From positions 124,001 through 188,000 of the forward strand of contig NZ_JAMXXK010000001.1 of the NCBI RefSeq assembly GCF_024129735.1: a stretch of 64,000 nt of DNA. Reading direction: 5' to 3'. Shown here in pieces: positions 1 to 6,874 of this stretch (the first letter of the stretch is position 1; the number at the start of each line of letters is the position of its first letter). This DNA comes from Acinetobacter lwoffii. Its GTDB lineage: Bacteria; Pseudomonadota; Gammaproteobacteria; Pseudomonadales; Moraxellaceae. The translations under genes were made by a program, and so were the position numbers. A model generated the notes under the pieces. The model saw only the letters and a program-made list of their open reading frames with translations. It did not search any database and was not told where the DNA came from.

Positions 1-576
1 ACACGCTGGACCGATTATATCGTGTTGCTGGAACAGGAATTTCCTGCACTGCAAATCAATGTGTTTAGTGCACCTCAGGAAGATGCACATCGTATGCTGT
101 TTGAAGGTTCAGCGCAGCTGGCTTTAATGTTTGAACGCGAACAGCTGGAAACACGGGAACAGTTTGTGGAGTTGAAACGTGAGGTACTGGTGGCTGTAGT
201 CGCTAAACAGCATCCCTTAAGTCAGTTCGATCAAGTCAGTTATGAACAGATTTTGCAAAACAGGCAGATTGTGGTCGCCAGTCGGGATCGTACCATTAAA
301 CCGGAACTGCTCTTTTCAAGACACTACTGGCGGACCGACAATCACCACTCGGCTTGCAGCATGATACGGCAAGGTCTGGGCTGGGGCGTGCTGCCACTCG
401 AGATGCTGAATGAGCAGCCACATTTGCAAGATCAGTTACAGGTTCTCAACCTGCTCGATTTCACCCCAAAGTTTGAATATTTTGTTGACCTGGTCTGGAG
501 CAGGGAAACCCGATTAGGCACAGCTGCTCATTTTTTGATTAATCACTTGCGCAAACAACGTAAAACTAGGCATTAA
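1..576 (+). CDS. LysR-family transcriptional regulator, C-terminal part (5' end outside window)
   Basis: The frame is open from the first base of the window and ends with TAA at 574-576, so only the C-terminal ~190 residues are present. The sequence has the look of the LysR effector-binding domain: alternating beta/alpha segments, the phrase VAVVAKQHPLS typical of the subdomain hinge, and the GLGWGVLPLEML segment that normally lies near the end of the domain. The N-terminal winged helix that would bind DNA lies upstream and is not visible. A target cannot be named. The next gene, transaldolase, starts 90 bases downstream and need not be regulated by it. Confidence 0.85.
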   Translation, partial: TRWTDYIVLLEQEFPALQINVFSAPQEDAHRMLFEGSAQLALMFEREQLETREQFVELKREVLVAVVAKQHPLSQFDQVSYEQILQNRQIVVASRDRTIKPELLFSRHYWRTDNHHSACSMIRQGLGWGVLPLEMLNEQPHLQDQLQVLNLLDFTPKFEYFVDLVWSRETRLGTAAHFLINHLRKQRKTRH

Positions 577-665
577 TCACAGAAATTCAACGACAGTCTA
601 CTTGGTAAACCGGCCATTTATGATATATAAGAAAGCATAAGCAATAACCATAGAACTAGATCGTA

Positions 666-1643
666 ATGACATTAACTGCATTAAACCAATTAAAAAACTT
701 GACGACCATTGTGGCAGACAGCAGTGATTTGAGTGCCATTGAAAAATTTCGTCCGCTTGATGCAACCACCAATCCATCGCTGATTACTGCAGCAGCGAAA
801 CAACCTGAAAATCAGGCTTTGATTGAAGCTGCTTTTCAGCAGGCCCAGCAAGAAGGCTATACAGATGATGCCCTGATTGAACGTACCATTGATATTTTGA
901 CGGTCAAATTCGGTGTAGAAATCTTAAAACTGATTGAAGGTCGTGTTTCAACGGAAGTCGATGCTTCGCTGTCCTTTAATACTGAAGCTACCATTGCCAA
1001 AGCCAAAGAGTTACTGGCACTTTATGCGCAATATGGAATTGACTCAGACCGCATTCTGATCAAGATCGCGTCTACCTGGGAAGGCATTCAGGCAGCGAAA
1101 GCACTGGAAGAACAAGGCATTCATACCAATCTGACTTTATTGTTTGGTCAGCATCAGGCCCATGCCTGTGCTGATGCCAAAGTAACATTAATCTCGCCTT
1201 TTGTCGGCCGTATTCTGGACTGGTACAAAAAAGCTGAAGGCGTTGAGTCTTACCCGATTGAAAAAGATCCGGGTGTACTTTCGGTTAAGCGTATTTATGA
1301 ATTTTATAAAGCGCATGGTATTCAGACTGAAATCATGGGTGCCAGCTTCCGCAGTATTGATCAGGTTCTAGGCTTGAGCGGCTGTGACCTGCTCACGGTA
1401 GCACCAAACCTGCTGGCCGAACTGGAAAATGATCAGCGTGAAGTGCAGGCCCAACTCTCAGCCAAAGATATTAAAGTTCAAGGTGAACTCAGCCCAATCA
1501 GCCCTGCCGATTTTGAAGCACAACTGAAACAGGATCCGATGGCCAGTGAATTATTGCAAGGCGGCATTGACGGTTTCATTAAAGCCCGTGAGCAACTGGC
1601 TGCTTTATTACGTGAAACTTTCCTGAGTACCACTGAGATTTAA
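666..1643 (+). CDS. tal: Transaldolase
   Basis: Transaldolase of the non-oxidative pentose phosphate pathway moves a dihydroxyacetone unit from sedoheptulose-7-phosphate to glyceraldehyde-3-phosphate in the cytosol. The 325-residue length suits the TalB-type family. DATTNPS at residues 32-38 is the N-terminal signature. The Schiff-base lysine is Lys133 in the segment ILIKIASTWEG, and SPFVGR at 177-182 is a second conserved block. The ATG at 666 starts at the family-typical point, but there is no strong ribosome binding site before it. It appears to be a single-gene unit, because a strong hairpin terminator follows 22 bases after the stop. Confidence 0.97.
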   Translation: MTLTALNQLKNLTTIVADSSDLSAIEKFRPLDATTNPSLITAAAKQPENQALIEAAFQQAQQEGYTDDALIERTIDILTVKFGVEILKLIEGRVSTEVDASLSFNTEATIAKAKELLALYAQYGIDSDRILIKIASTWEGIQAAKALEEQGIHTNLTLLFGQHQAHACADAKVTLISPFVGRILDWYKKAEGVESYPIEKDPGVLSVKRIYEFYKAHGIQTEIMGASFRSIDQVLGLSGCDLLTVAPNLLAELENDQREVQAQLSAKDIKVQGELSPISPADFEAQLKQDPMASELLQGGIDGFIKAREQLAALLRETFLSTTEI

Positions 1644-1665
1644 AGAAAATTTAGCAAATTTCTCC

Positions 1666-1701
1666 AAGCCGATGTTGCTATAATGCCGCATCGGCTTTTT
1701 T
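1666..1701 (+). terminator. Rho-independent terminator of tal
   Basis: A perfect 9-bp stem (aagccgatg at 1666-1674 with catcggctt at 1689-1697) is followed by further T residues to 1701. It lies directly downstream of the transaldolase stop. Its loop contains the putative -10 element of the next gene. Confidence 0.85.
1676..1684 (+). promoter_or_regulatory. Candidate extended -10 promoter inside the tal terminator loop
   Basis: TGCTATAAT at 1676-1684 is a perfect extended -10 (TGn plus TATAAT). No good -35 is visible at 17 bp, which is tolerated in extended -10 promoters. Transcription would start near 1691 and lead to the GTG start at 1719 of the LysE-type exporter. This is inference from the motif only. 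Confidence 0.5.
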
Positions 1702-1718
1702 GTTCATGCGAGTTTTTC

Positions 1719-2378
1719 GTGTTTGGTATCACAGATCTAACGACCTTTATCATTGGAACCACGTTGATTGTGCTACTGCCCGGGCCGAATTCCCTGTATG
1801 TCATGTCGATTGCTTCGCGCTTTGGGATTAAGACGGGATATATGGGTGCCTTGGGGGTTTATACGGGCGATCTGATCCTGATTATATGTACAGCATTGGG
1901 AGCAGCTTCTTTACTGCATGCCTTTCCGGTACTGTTTATTGCACTGAAAGTTATTGGAGCGATCTATCTCAGTTACTTGGGTATCAAGCTAATCATTGCG
2001 GCCTACCAGACTTTCTTTCCGGAAAAGTCATCACAACGCGTCCAGATTAAAAAGACGACTCCAGATACGGTAGAATCTGTTCAGCCCTTTCGTACAGCGC
2101 TCACAATCAGTATTTTAAATCCCAAAGCGATTCTGTTTTATCTGTCTTTTTTTGTGCAGTTTGTCGATCCTGCCTATCCTTATCCAGCCCTGACATTCAC
2201 GCTTCTGGCTGTAATCTTGCAATTGATCAGTATGACCTATCTGTCGATCCTGATTTTTTCTGGTGTAAAACTGGCCTCCTATTTCAATCAGAACTATAAA
2301 GTGACTGCCAGCTGTGTCGCGGCGGTTGGGATCCTGTTTTGCGGTTTTGGCCTTAAACTGGCGACTTCAACTTTCTAG
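1719..2378 (+). CDS. LysE/LeuE-family amino acid exporter
   Basis: Inner-membrane exporter of the LysE/RhtB superfamily, probably effluxing an amino acid such as leucine; the substrate is not certain. About six hydrophobic segments are visible, and the family signature LLPGPNSLYV lies in the first of them, as in LeuE. The frame is open from an ATG at 1683, but that codon lies inside the terminator hairpin of tal and overlaps the candidate promoter. I prefer the GTG at 1719, which gives an N terminus (MFGITDL...) that lines up with LeuE and about 219 residues. A weak GCGAG lies 6 bases before it. The gene is alone on its transcript as far as can be seen. Confidence 0.82.
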   Translation: MFGITDLTTFIIGTTLIVLLPGPNSLYVMSIASRFGIKTGYMGALGVYTGDLILIICTALGAASLLHAFPVLFIALKVIGAIYLSYLGIKLIIAAYQTFFPEKSSQRVQIKKTTPDTVESVQPFRTALTISILNPKAILFYLSFFVQFVDPAYPYPALTFTLLAVILQLISMTYLSILIFSGVKLASYFNQNYKVTASCVAAVGILFCGFGLKLATSTF

Positions 2379-2475
2379 CAATGACCGGCTTCAAGCCAGC
2401 AGACCTCTGGATAAAATTGTTAAAAACATTGTGTTGATACGTGAAAAGCGTATGATTTAAACGCATTTAAAAATA

Positions 2476-3663
2476 GTGTCATGGATGATGCCAAAACTTT
2501 TACAAGATCTCTCCTTTCCCGCCATCATGGCCGGTTTTATTACCTGCATGATTGGTATCAGTGTTTCTGCCGTACTGGTTATTGAAGCTGCGCAAAGCCT
2601 GGGTGCCAATCAGGCACAGATCAGTTCCTGGTTGTGGGCACTGGGTATCGGCATTGGAGTTTCCGGGTTTCTGCTTTCCTGGAAATATCGCTATCCGATT
2701 TCAACCGCCTGGTCGACTGCCGGTCTGGCGCTGGTCATTGCTTCTGCCGGTCACTATAGTCTGGGGGAAGCAATTGGCGCTTTTCTGATTTCTGGCATTC
2801 TGATCGCTTGTCTAGGATTTTTTGGAATTTTCGAGCGAATTTTCCAGTTTATTCCACAAAGTTTGACCAGTGCCATGCTGGCAGGTGTCTTGCTGAAATT
2901 TGGTATCTCTGTGTTTGGTAGTTTGCAACAGTCATGGGAATTTGTGCTTTGTGTACTGGCGATTTATCTGGTTTCCAAAAAACTGAGTACGCGGTATAGC
3001 ATCGTGATTACCGTGTTAATGGCTATTGCCCTTTGTCCGTTCTTTATTAATTTTACTATTCCACAGCTGAACTGGAGTATTGCCCAGCCGGTATGGATTA
3101 CACCTGAATTTAGCCTGCAAGCTGTTTTAGGACTGGCCTTACCTTTAATGGTGATTAATCTGGCATCGCAATACCTGCCTGGCTTGGCCGTCATCAAAAG
3201 TTATGGTTATCCGCCGAAAGTAAATTCTATTCTAGGCTGGACGGGTATTACACAGACGATGCTGGCGCCCTTTGGCTGTTTTAGTGTCAATCTTGCCGCA
3301 ATCAGTGCGGCGGTCAGCCTGGATGCTCAAGCGCATCCTGATCCGGCCAAACGTTATATTGCCGGTATGAGCTGCGGCCTGTTTTATATTCTGATGGGTT
3401 TCTTTGCTGCGACCTTAACTAGCCTATTAATGGCCTTTCCCGCTATTTTGATTACAGTATTGGCAGGCATTGCCCTGTTTGGCACCATTGGCCACAATAT
3501 CGCACTGGCTTTTCAGGATAGTCATGACCGTGAAGCAGCACTGATGACCTTCCTGTTTAGCGCCTCTAATATCCAGTTTTTTGGAATCGGTTCAGCTTTC
3601 TGGGGACTGCTACTTGGTTTGACGGTTTATTTGCTGTTTAAGCTTAAACCGCAAGTGGCATAA
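2476..3663 (+). CDS. BenE-family benzoate/proton symporter-like protein
   Basis: A 395-residue polytopic membrane protein with about 11-12 hydrophobic segments and the BenE-type N-terminal block (AGFITCMIGISVSAVLVIEA, then the region around YPISTAWSTAG). Characterised members import benzoate with a proton, but this copy has no benzoate catabolic genes beside it, so its substrate is open. The predicted start is GTG at 2476; in-frame ATGs at 2485 and 2488 are alternatives, and no ribosome binding site decides between them. It converges with the SMR gene, whose stop lies only two bases away. Confidence 0.85.
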   Translation: MSWMMPKLLQDLSFPAIMAGFITCMIGISVSAVLVIEAAQSLGANQAQISSWLWALGIGIGVSGFLLSWKYRYPISTAWSTAGLALVIASAGHYSLGEAIGAFLISGILIACLGFFGIFERIFQFIPQSLTSAMLAGVLLKFGISVFGSLQQSWEFVLCVLAIYLVSKKLSTRYSIVITVLMAIALCPFFINFTIPQLNWSIAQPVWITPEFSLQAVLGLALPLMVINLASQYLPGLAVIKSYGYPPKVNSILGWTGITQTMLAPFGCFSVNLAAISAAVSLDAQAHPDPAKRYIAGMSCGLFYILMGFFAATLTSLLMAFPAILITVLAGIALFGTIGHNIALAFQDSHDREAALMTFLFSASNIQFFGIGSAFWGLLLGLTVYLLFKLKPQVA

Positions 3664-3665
3664 GC

Positions 3666-4046
3666 TTATTGTAGAAATGAGGCAGCTACTTTGTCTGCCT
3701 TTTTAATGCCCTGCAGTTTGGGAAATAGGTTAATCACCACCACACCGGAAATGATCAGTGCAATCCCGATAAAAGCTGGCAAATCCAGCGCCTGCTTAAA
3801 TATTACATAGCCTACAATTGCCGTAAGAACGATGCCTACTCCCGCCCAGATCGCATAGGCAATGCCTAAAGGAATTACTTTAATCACCTGAGAGAGTAAA
3901 TAAAACGCAATACAGAATAAAACGACTACTGCTAGAGATGGCCATAATCGGGTAAAGCCTTCTGACTTCACCAGAAATGTTGATCCAGTCACTTCGGCAA
4001 TAATAGCCAGCGCCAACAACAAATATGCCCATGAGACAGGATTCAT
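3666..4046 (-). CDS. SMR-family (EmrE-like) small multidrug efflux protein
   Basis: A 126-residue protein with four transmembrane helices, typical of small multidrug resistance pumps that exchange protons for quaternary cations as an antiparallel dimer. The essential membrane glutamate is Glu18 (AIIAEVTGST), and the block GIAYAIWAGVGIV in helix 3 is the family hallmark. EGFTRLWPS in loop 1 and DLPAFIGI in helix 4 resemble EmrE closely. The C-terminal tail is about 15 residues longer than in EmrE. A GGAG sits about 8 bases before the ATG. The GdxSU/SugE alternative is less likely because helix 1 and loop 1 follow EmrE. Confidence 0.9.
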   Translation of the reverse strand: MNPVSWAYLLLALAIIAEVTGSTFLVKSEGFTRLWPSLAVVVLFCIAFYLLSQVIKVIPLGIAYAIWAGVGIVLTAIVGYVIFKQALDLPAFIGIALIISGVVVINLFPKLQGIKKADKVAASFLQ

Positions 4047-4136
4047 TTTTTAAACTCCAAACTATTTTTCAATGATTGCTGTCGGGCCGATCTGACATGA
4101 TCAAGCCTGAGAGATTCATTTTGCACAATTTTCTAT

Positions 4137-5123
4137 TTAAGGGGAAAGCTGATGTAAAAAATCCAGGGTTTTGACAAAAGTTTGCTGACTTTCCTTTTTG
4201 CCCATAAAAAACTGATATTCATGAATGAGCCAGGCCTTAGACTCTGGATAGAATATTTCAGTCACAGCAACCTGCTGTTCCTTCAAAGCTTTTACAAATG
4301 GTAGCGACTGTGTATCGGTCAGAAAGTCCTTGTTCCCACCACTGATCAGGACAGGTGGATAAGACGGCGTAATATACTGAATCGGAGAAATCTGCTTTAA
4401 AAACGCGGCATCATGTTTACGCTCGCCGGTATAAGCCTGAATCAGGTTAAAGACACCCCATTCGATAATTTTCATTTCTTCAGGTGCTGTGCTGGAAAAT
4501 GCTTCCAAGTCATAAATTCCACAATGCAAGATTAAACCTTTAAGCTGCGCAGGTTGCAGATGAGGCTGAATACCAGATTGGTTGGCAAATACAGGGTTGG
4601 TCAAAAGCGCGGCATAATGGCTGGCCATATTCGCCCCGGCAGAATCTCCGGCCAGATATAAGTTCTGGGCATCGATTTGGTAGGTGTCTGCATAGGTATC
4701 TAGAAATTCAAGTGCCTGATTGATCTGGTGTAACTGGCTAGGATAGGTCGCTTGTGGCGCAAACTGGTATTGTACGGATACCACATTATAGCCCTGTGCC
4801 GCCAGCAGCTTGAAATAACCGCGTGCATGTTCTTTAGAACCTGAAATCCAGCCGCCGCCATGAATCCAGACAATAGTCGGTCGCGGGCCAATACTGGCAA
4901 TATTCTGCGGCTGATACAGATCCAGAGATAATTTCTGTTGCGGCGCATAGGTAATATTTTGCTGGACGATAACCGCACCAGGCGCATAATGATCCATCAC
5001 TTTTTGCTGCAAGCCTGTGGTCAGGTTAAAAGCACCGGCAATGACTTTACTGTTCTGTGCGGTCTGACAGCCGGAAAGAATAACTGAACTTATGAGCAAA
5101 AGATGAATGGCAAAAAACCTCAA
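4137..5123 (-). CDS. Alpha/beta-hydrolase esterase lipoprotein
   Basis: Probable carboxylesterase of the hormone-sensitive-lipase/BD-FAE type, exported and lipidated. The first 19 residues form a lipoprotein signal with lipobox LSGC (Cys19). HGGGW at 88-92 is the oxyanion-hole motif, GDSAG at 159-163 holds the nucleophile Ser161, and Asp265 (NKDF) and His300 (WLIHEYQF) are the likely remaining triad members. The start is TTG at 5123: the upstream in-frame codons run into a stop, and AGGGG lies about 7 bases before the TTG. Its physiological substrate is unknown. Confidence 0.85.
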   Translation of the reverse strand: MRFFAIHLLLISSVILSGCQTAQNSKVIAGAFNLTTGLQQKVMDHYAPGAVIVQQNITYAPQQKLSLDLYQPQNIASIGPRPTIVWIHGGGWISGSKEHARGYFKLLAAQGYNVVSVQYQFAPQATYPSQLHQINQALEFLDTYADTYQIDAQNLYLAGDSAGANMASHYAALLTNPVFANQSGIQPHLQPAQLKGLILHCGIYDLEAFSSTAPEEMKIIEWGVFNLIQAYTGERKHDAAFLKQISPIQYITPSYPPVLISGGNKDFLTDTQSLPFVKALKEQQVAVTEIFYPESKAWLIHEYQFFMGKKESQQTFVKTLDFLHQLSP

Positions 5124-5389
5124 AACAGTCCCCTATACATGATCTAAAAACAGGCTACGGCAGTTTAAACCATCCTGCTGTAAACGAGGACTATTCATCC
5201 TCTTATTTTTGATCATTAAAACTGCAAATCCGAGTCTTTTACTCTGTTTTTTTTATCACTTTTACATGAAAAATATTTGTAATTTAATGAGTTTTTTCAA
5301 TTTTACCGCTTTTTTGCAATTGCACCCGCCACAGCACTGTGCTATCAATAAACCAAGCCTAAAAATCAGACAACCTGCGGAGAAAAGCC

Positions 5390-5833
5390 ATGGCTTATCA
5401 ACATATTTTAGTCCCAGTGGACGGTTCAGAAATTTCCTTTTCTGCAGTACGACATGCTGCCAAAATTGCCAAGGCATTCGGTAGTCAGCTTTCCCTGATC
5501 AGCCTGATCGCAGAAGATCCTTTTACCGAGGCTGATTTCTATTACAGCTCCTCTATCATGAAGGAATATTTTATCGAGGCACATGCCAATGCCAAAAAGG
5601 CCTTGAAAGAAGCCACTGCCATCGCAGCCGGTGAAGGTATTGAAGCGCAATCCCGCATTGTCACAGGTTTAGTCAATGCAGAACATATTGCTGAAACCGC
5701 GGGTGAGGTGAAAGCCGACCTGATCGTCATGGGTTCTCATGGCCGTAAAGGCTTCCAGAAAATGATTCTGGGCAGCTTTGCACAAGATGTATTGGGTGCG
5801 AGTGAAATTCCCGTACTGATCGTGAAAAAATAA
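5390..5833 (+). CDS. Universal stress protein, UspA family (copy 1)
   Basis: A 147-residue single-domain universal stress protein with an adenine-nucleotide-binding fold. The ATP-loop signature G-x2-G-x9-G-(S/T) is present near the C terminus (MGSHGRKGFQ...GS), which suggests an ATP-binding rather than a UspA-proper member. PVDGSEIS at the N terminus is also typical. GGAGAA precedes the ATG. It is followed 136 bases later by a paralogue of nearly equal length, so this is a tandem duplication. Role: survival under starvation or stress; no partner is visible. Confidence 0.93.
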   Translation: MAYQHILVPVDGSEISFSAVRHAAKIAKAFGSQLSLISLIAEDPFTEADFYYSSSIMKEYFIEAHANAKKALKEATAIAAGEGIEAQSRIVTGLVNAEHIAETAGEVKADLIVMGSHGRKGFQKMILGSFAQDVLGASEIPVLIVKK

Positions 5834-5841
5834 TCCTGATG

Positions 5842-5864
5842 CTGCGCATCTTCAAGATGCGCAG
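5842..5864. repeat. Perfect inverted repeat between the two usp genes
   Basis: ctgcgcatctt (5842-5852) is repeated inverted as aagatgcgcag (5854-5864), an 11-bp palindrome with a one-base centre; as a hairpin it would have nine pairs and a five-base loop. It lies 9 bases after the stop of the first universal stress gene. No T-run follows, so it may be a weak terminator, an attenuator or a protein site. Confidence 0.6.
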
Positions 5865-5969
5865 TACTTGCTACTTTTACATTTGGAAGTCTAACAAAAC
5901 ATGCTGTGGAGATTTACTCGCTTAAACCACACTCCCCCTTTACTGCAATAATAAATATGAGGAAGCACC

Positions 5970-6416
5970 ATGAATAACTATGATCATCTTCTCGTAGCAC
6001 TCGATGAGTCCTCGATTTCCTATGCTGCCGCAGATCATGCCCTGGAACTGGCCAAAGTATTTCATAGCCATGTCACTTTACTCAGTGTGATTGCGGTGGA
6101 TCCCTTTAAGGGCGTAGATTTTTACAAAGTTGCTCCTGCAGTCACAGACTATTTTATGCATGCAGAACAAAATGCGCTGGATCGTTTAAATGAACTGAAA
6201 CTGAACTTTGTTCGTGATGGCATCCAGGTGACGACAAAAATCCTGCATGGCATGGCACCGTCAGAAGGCATTATGCAGGCTGCAAATGAATCCCCGACCG
6301 ATATGATCATTATGGGTTCACATGGTCGTAAGGGTCTGCAAAAACTCATGCTGGGCAGTGTCGCTCAAAATGTTCTGGCACTTTCCTCTATTCCAGTACT
6401 CATCGTCAGACAATAA
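5970..6416 (+). CDS. Universal stress protein, UspA family (copy 2)
   Basis: A 148-residue paralogue of the preceding gene with the same layout: an N-terminal VALDESSISYAAADHA block and the C-terminal ATP-loop motif MGSHGRKGLQ...GS. The two proteins share the spacing of all motifs, including the DPF and DYF/EYF segments in the middle, so they arose by local duplication. AGGA lies about 9 bases before the ATG at 5970. A bidirectional hairpin follows the stop. Function inferred from family: stress resistance through nucleotide binding. Confidence 0.93.
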   Translation: MNNYDHLLVALDESSISYAAADHALELAKVFHSHVTLLSVIAVDPFKGVDFYKVAPAVTDYFMHAEQNALDRLNELKLNFVRDGIQVTTKILHGMAPSEGIMQAANESPTDMIIMGSHGRKGLQKLMLGSVAQNVLALSSIPVLIVRQ

Positions 6417-6427
6417 GATGCTTGATC

Positions 6428-6452
6428 AAAGCCTGTATGATGCAGGCTTTTA
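6428..6452. terminator. Hairpin terminator between usp copy 2 and the convergent small ORF
   Basis: aaagcctg (6428-6435) pairs with caggcttt (6443-6450) across a 7-base loop. The 3' side is T-rich on the plus strand and A-rich on the 5' side, so it could serve both convergent genes. It overlaps the stop codon of the minus-strand small gene. Confidence 0.65.
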
Positions 6453-6659
6453 GCGAAGTTTTTGATTTAACTCACTTAAGAAAATTTCAGCATCAAGCTG
6501 GCTTTGAAATACTTTTTTGTATTCTCCGACCTGCTGAATGGAATGCGGCGTATATTGAATGGAGATTTCAAGTAAGCCATTTTCAGGATTCTTGCTGACA
6601 TGTACGGCAATAATATGCTGGCTATTTAAATAAAAACCATCTTCAATTTTCACTAACAT
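6450..6659 (-). CDS. Small conserved-looking hypothetical protein
   Basis: A 69-residue soluble, mildly basic protein (starting MLVKIEDGFYLN, ending ELNQKLR). The composition and the predicted alternation of beta strands followed by a C-terminal helix (LDAEIFLSELNQ) look like a real small domain rather than a random frame. I do not recognise the family. It stands alone, convergent with the second universal stress gene and about 170 bases beyond the pepN terminator. Confidence 0.6.
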   Translation of the reverse strand: MLVKIEDGFYLNSQHIIAVHVSKNPENGLLEISIQYTPHSIQQVGEYKKVFQSQLDAEIFLSELNQKLR

Positions 6660-6830
6660 ATCTTGGACAACCTCTAGTAAGCGAATCTGTAGATCCCTTT
6701 ACCTAGCTTACAGCTTAATAAACAAATACTCTTTTCCGTATAATCATACTGTAACACCCTTTGGTACTTACCTAGGCCTTTAGAGAAATTCAACTGTATT
6801 TAAAGCCAGCATTTGAAATAAACAGGAAAT

Positions 6831-6861
6831 AAAAAACCGGATCAGGTCGATCCGGTTTTTT
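6831..6861. terminator. Bidirectional rho-independent terminator downstream of pepN
   Basis: ccggatc (6837-6843) pairs with gatccgg (6849-6855) around loop aggtc, extended by A6 on the left and T6 on the right. It lies just after the pepN stop on the minus strand and has a U-tract in either orientation. Confidence 0.88.
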
Positions 6862-6874
6862 ATGAATATTGATG

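Noticed and set aside
5209-5484. 91-codon frame overlapping the 5' end of the first universal stress gene
   Set aside because: Composition is unlike a protein and it overlaps a well-supported gene in another frame.
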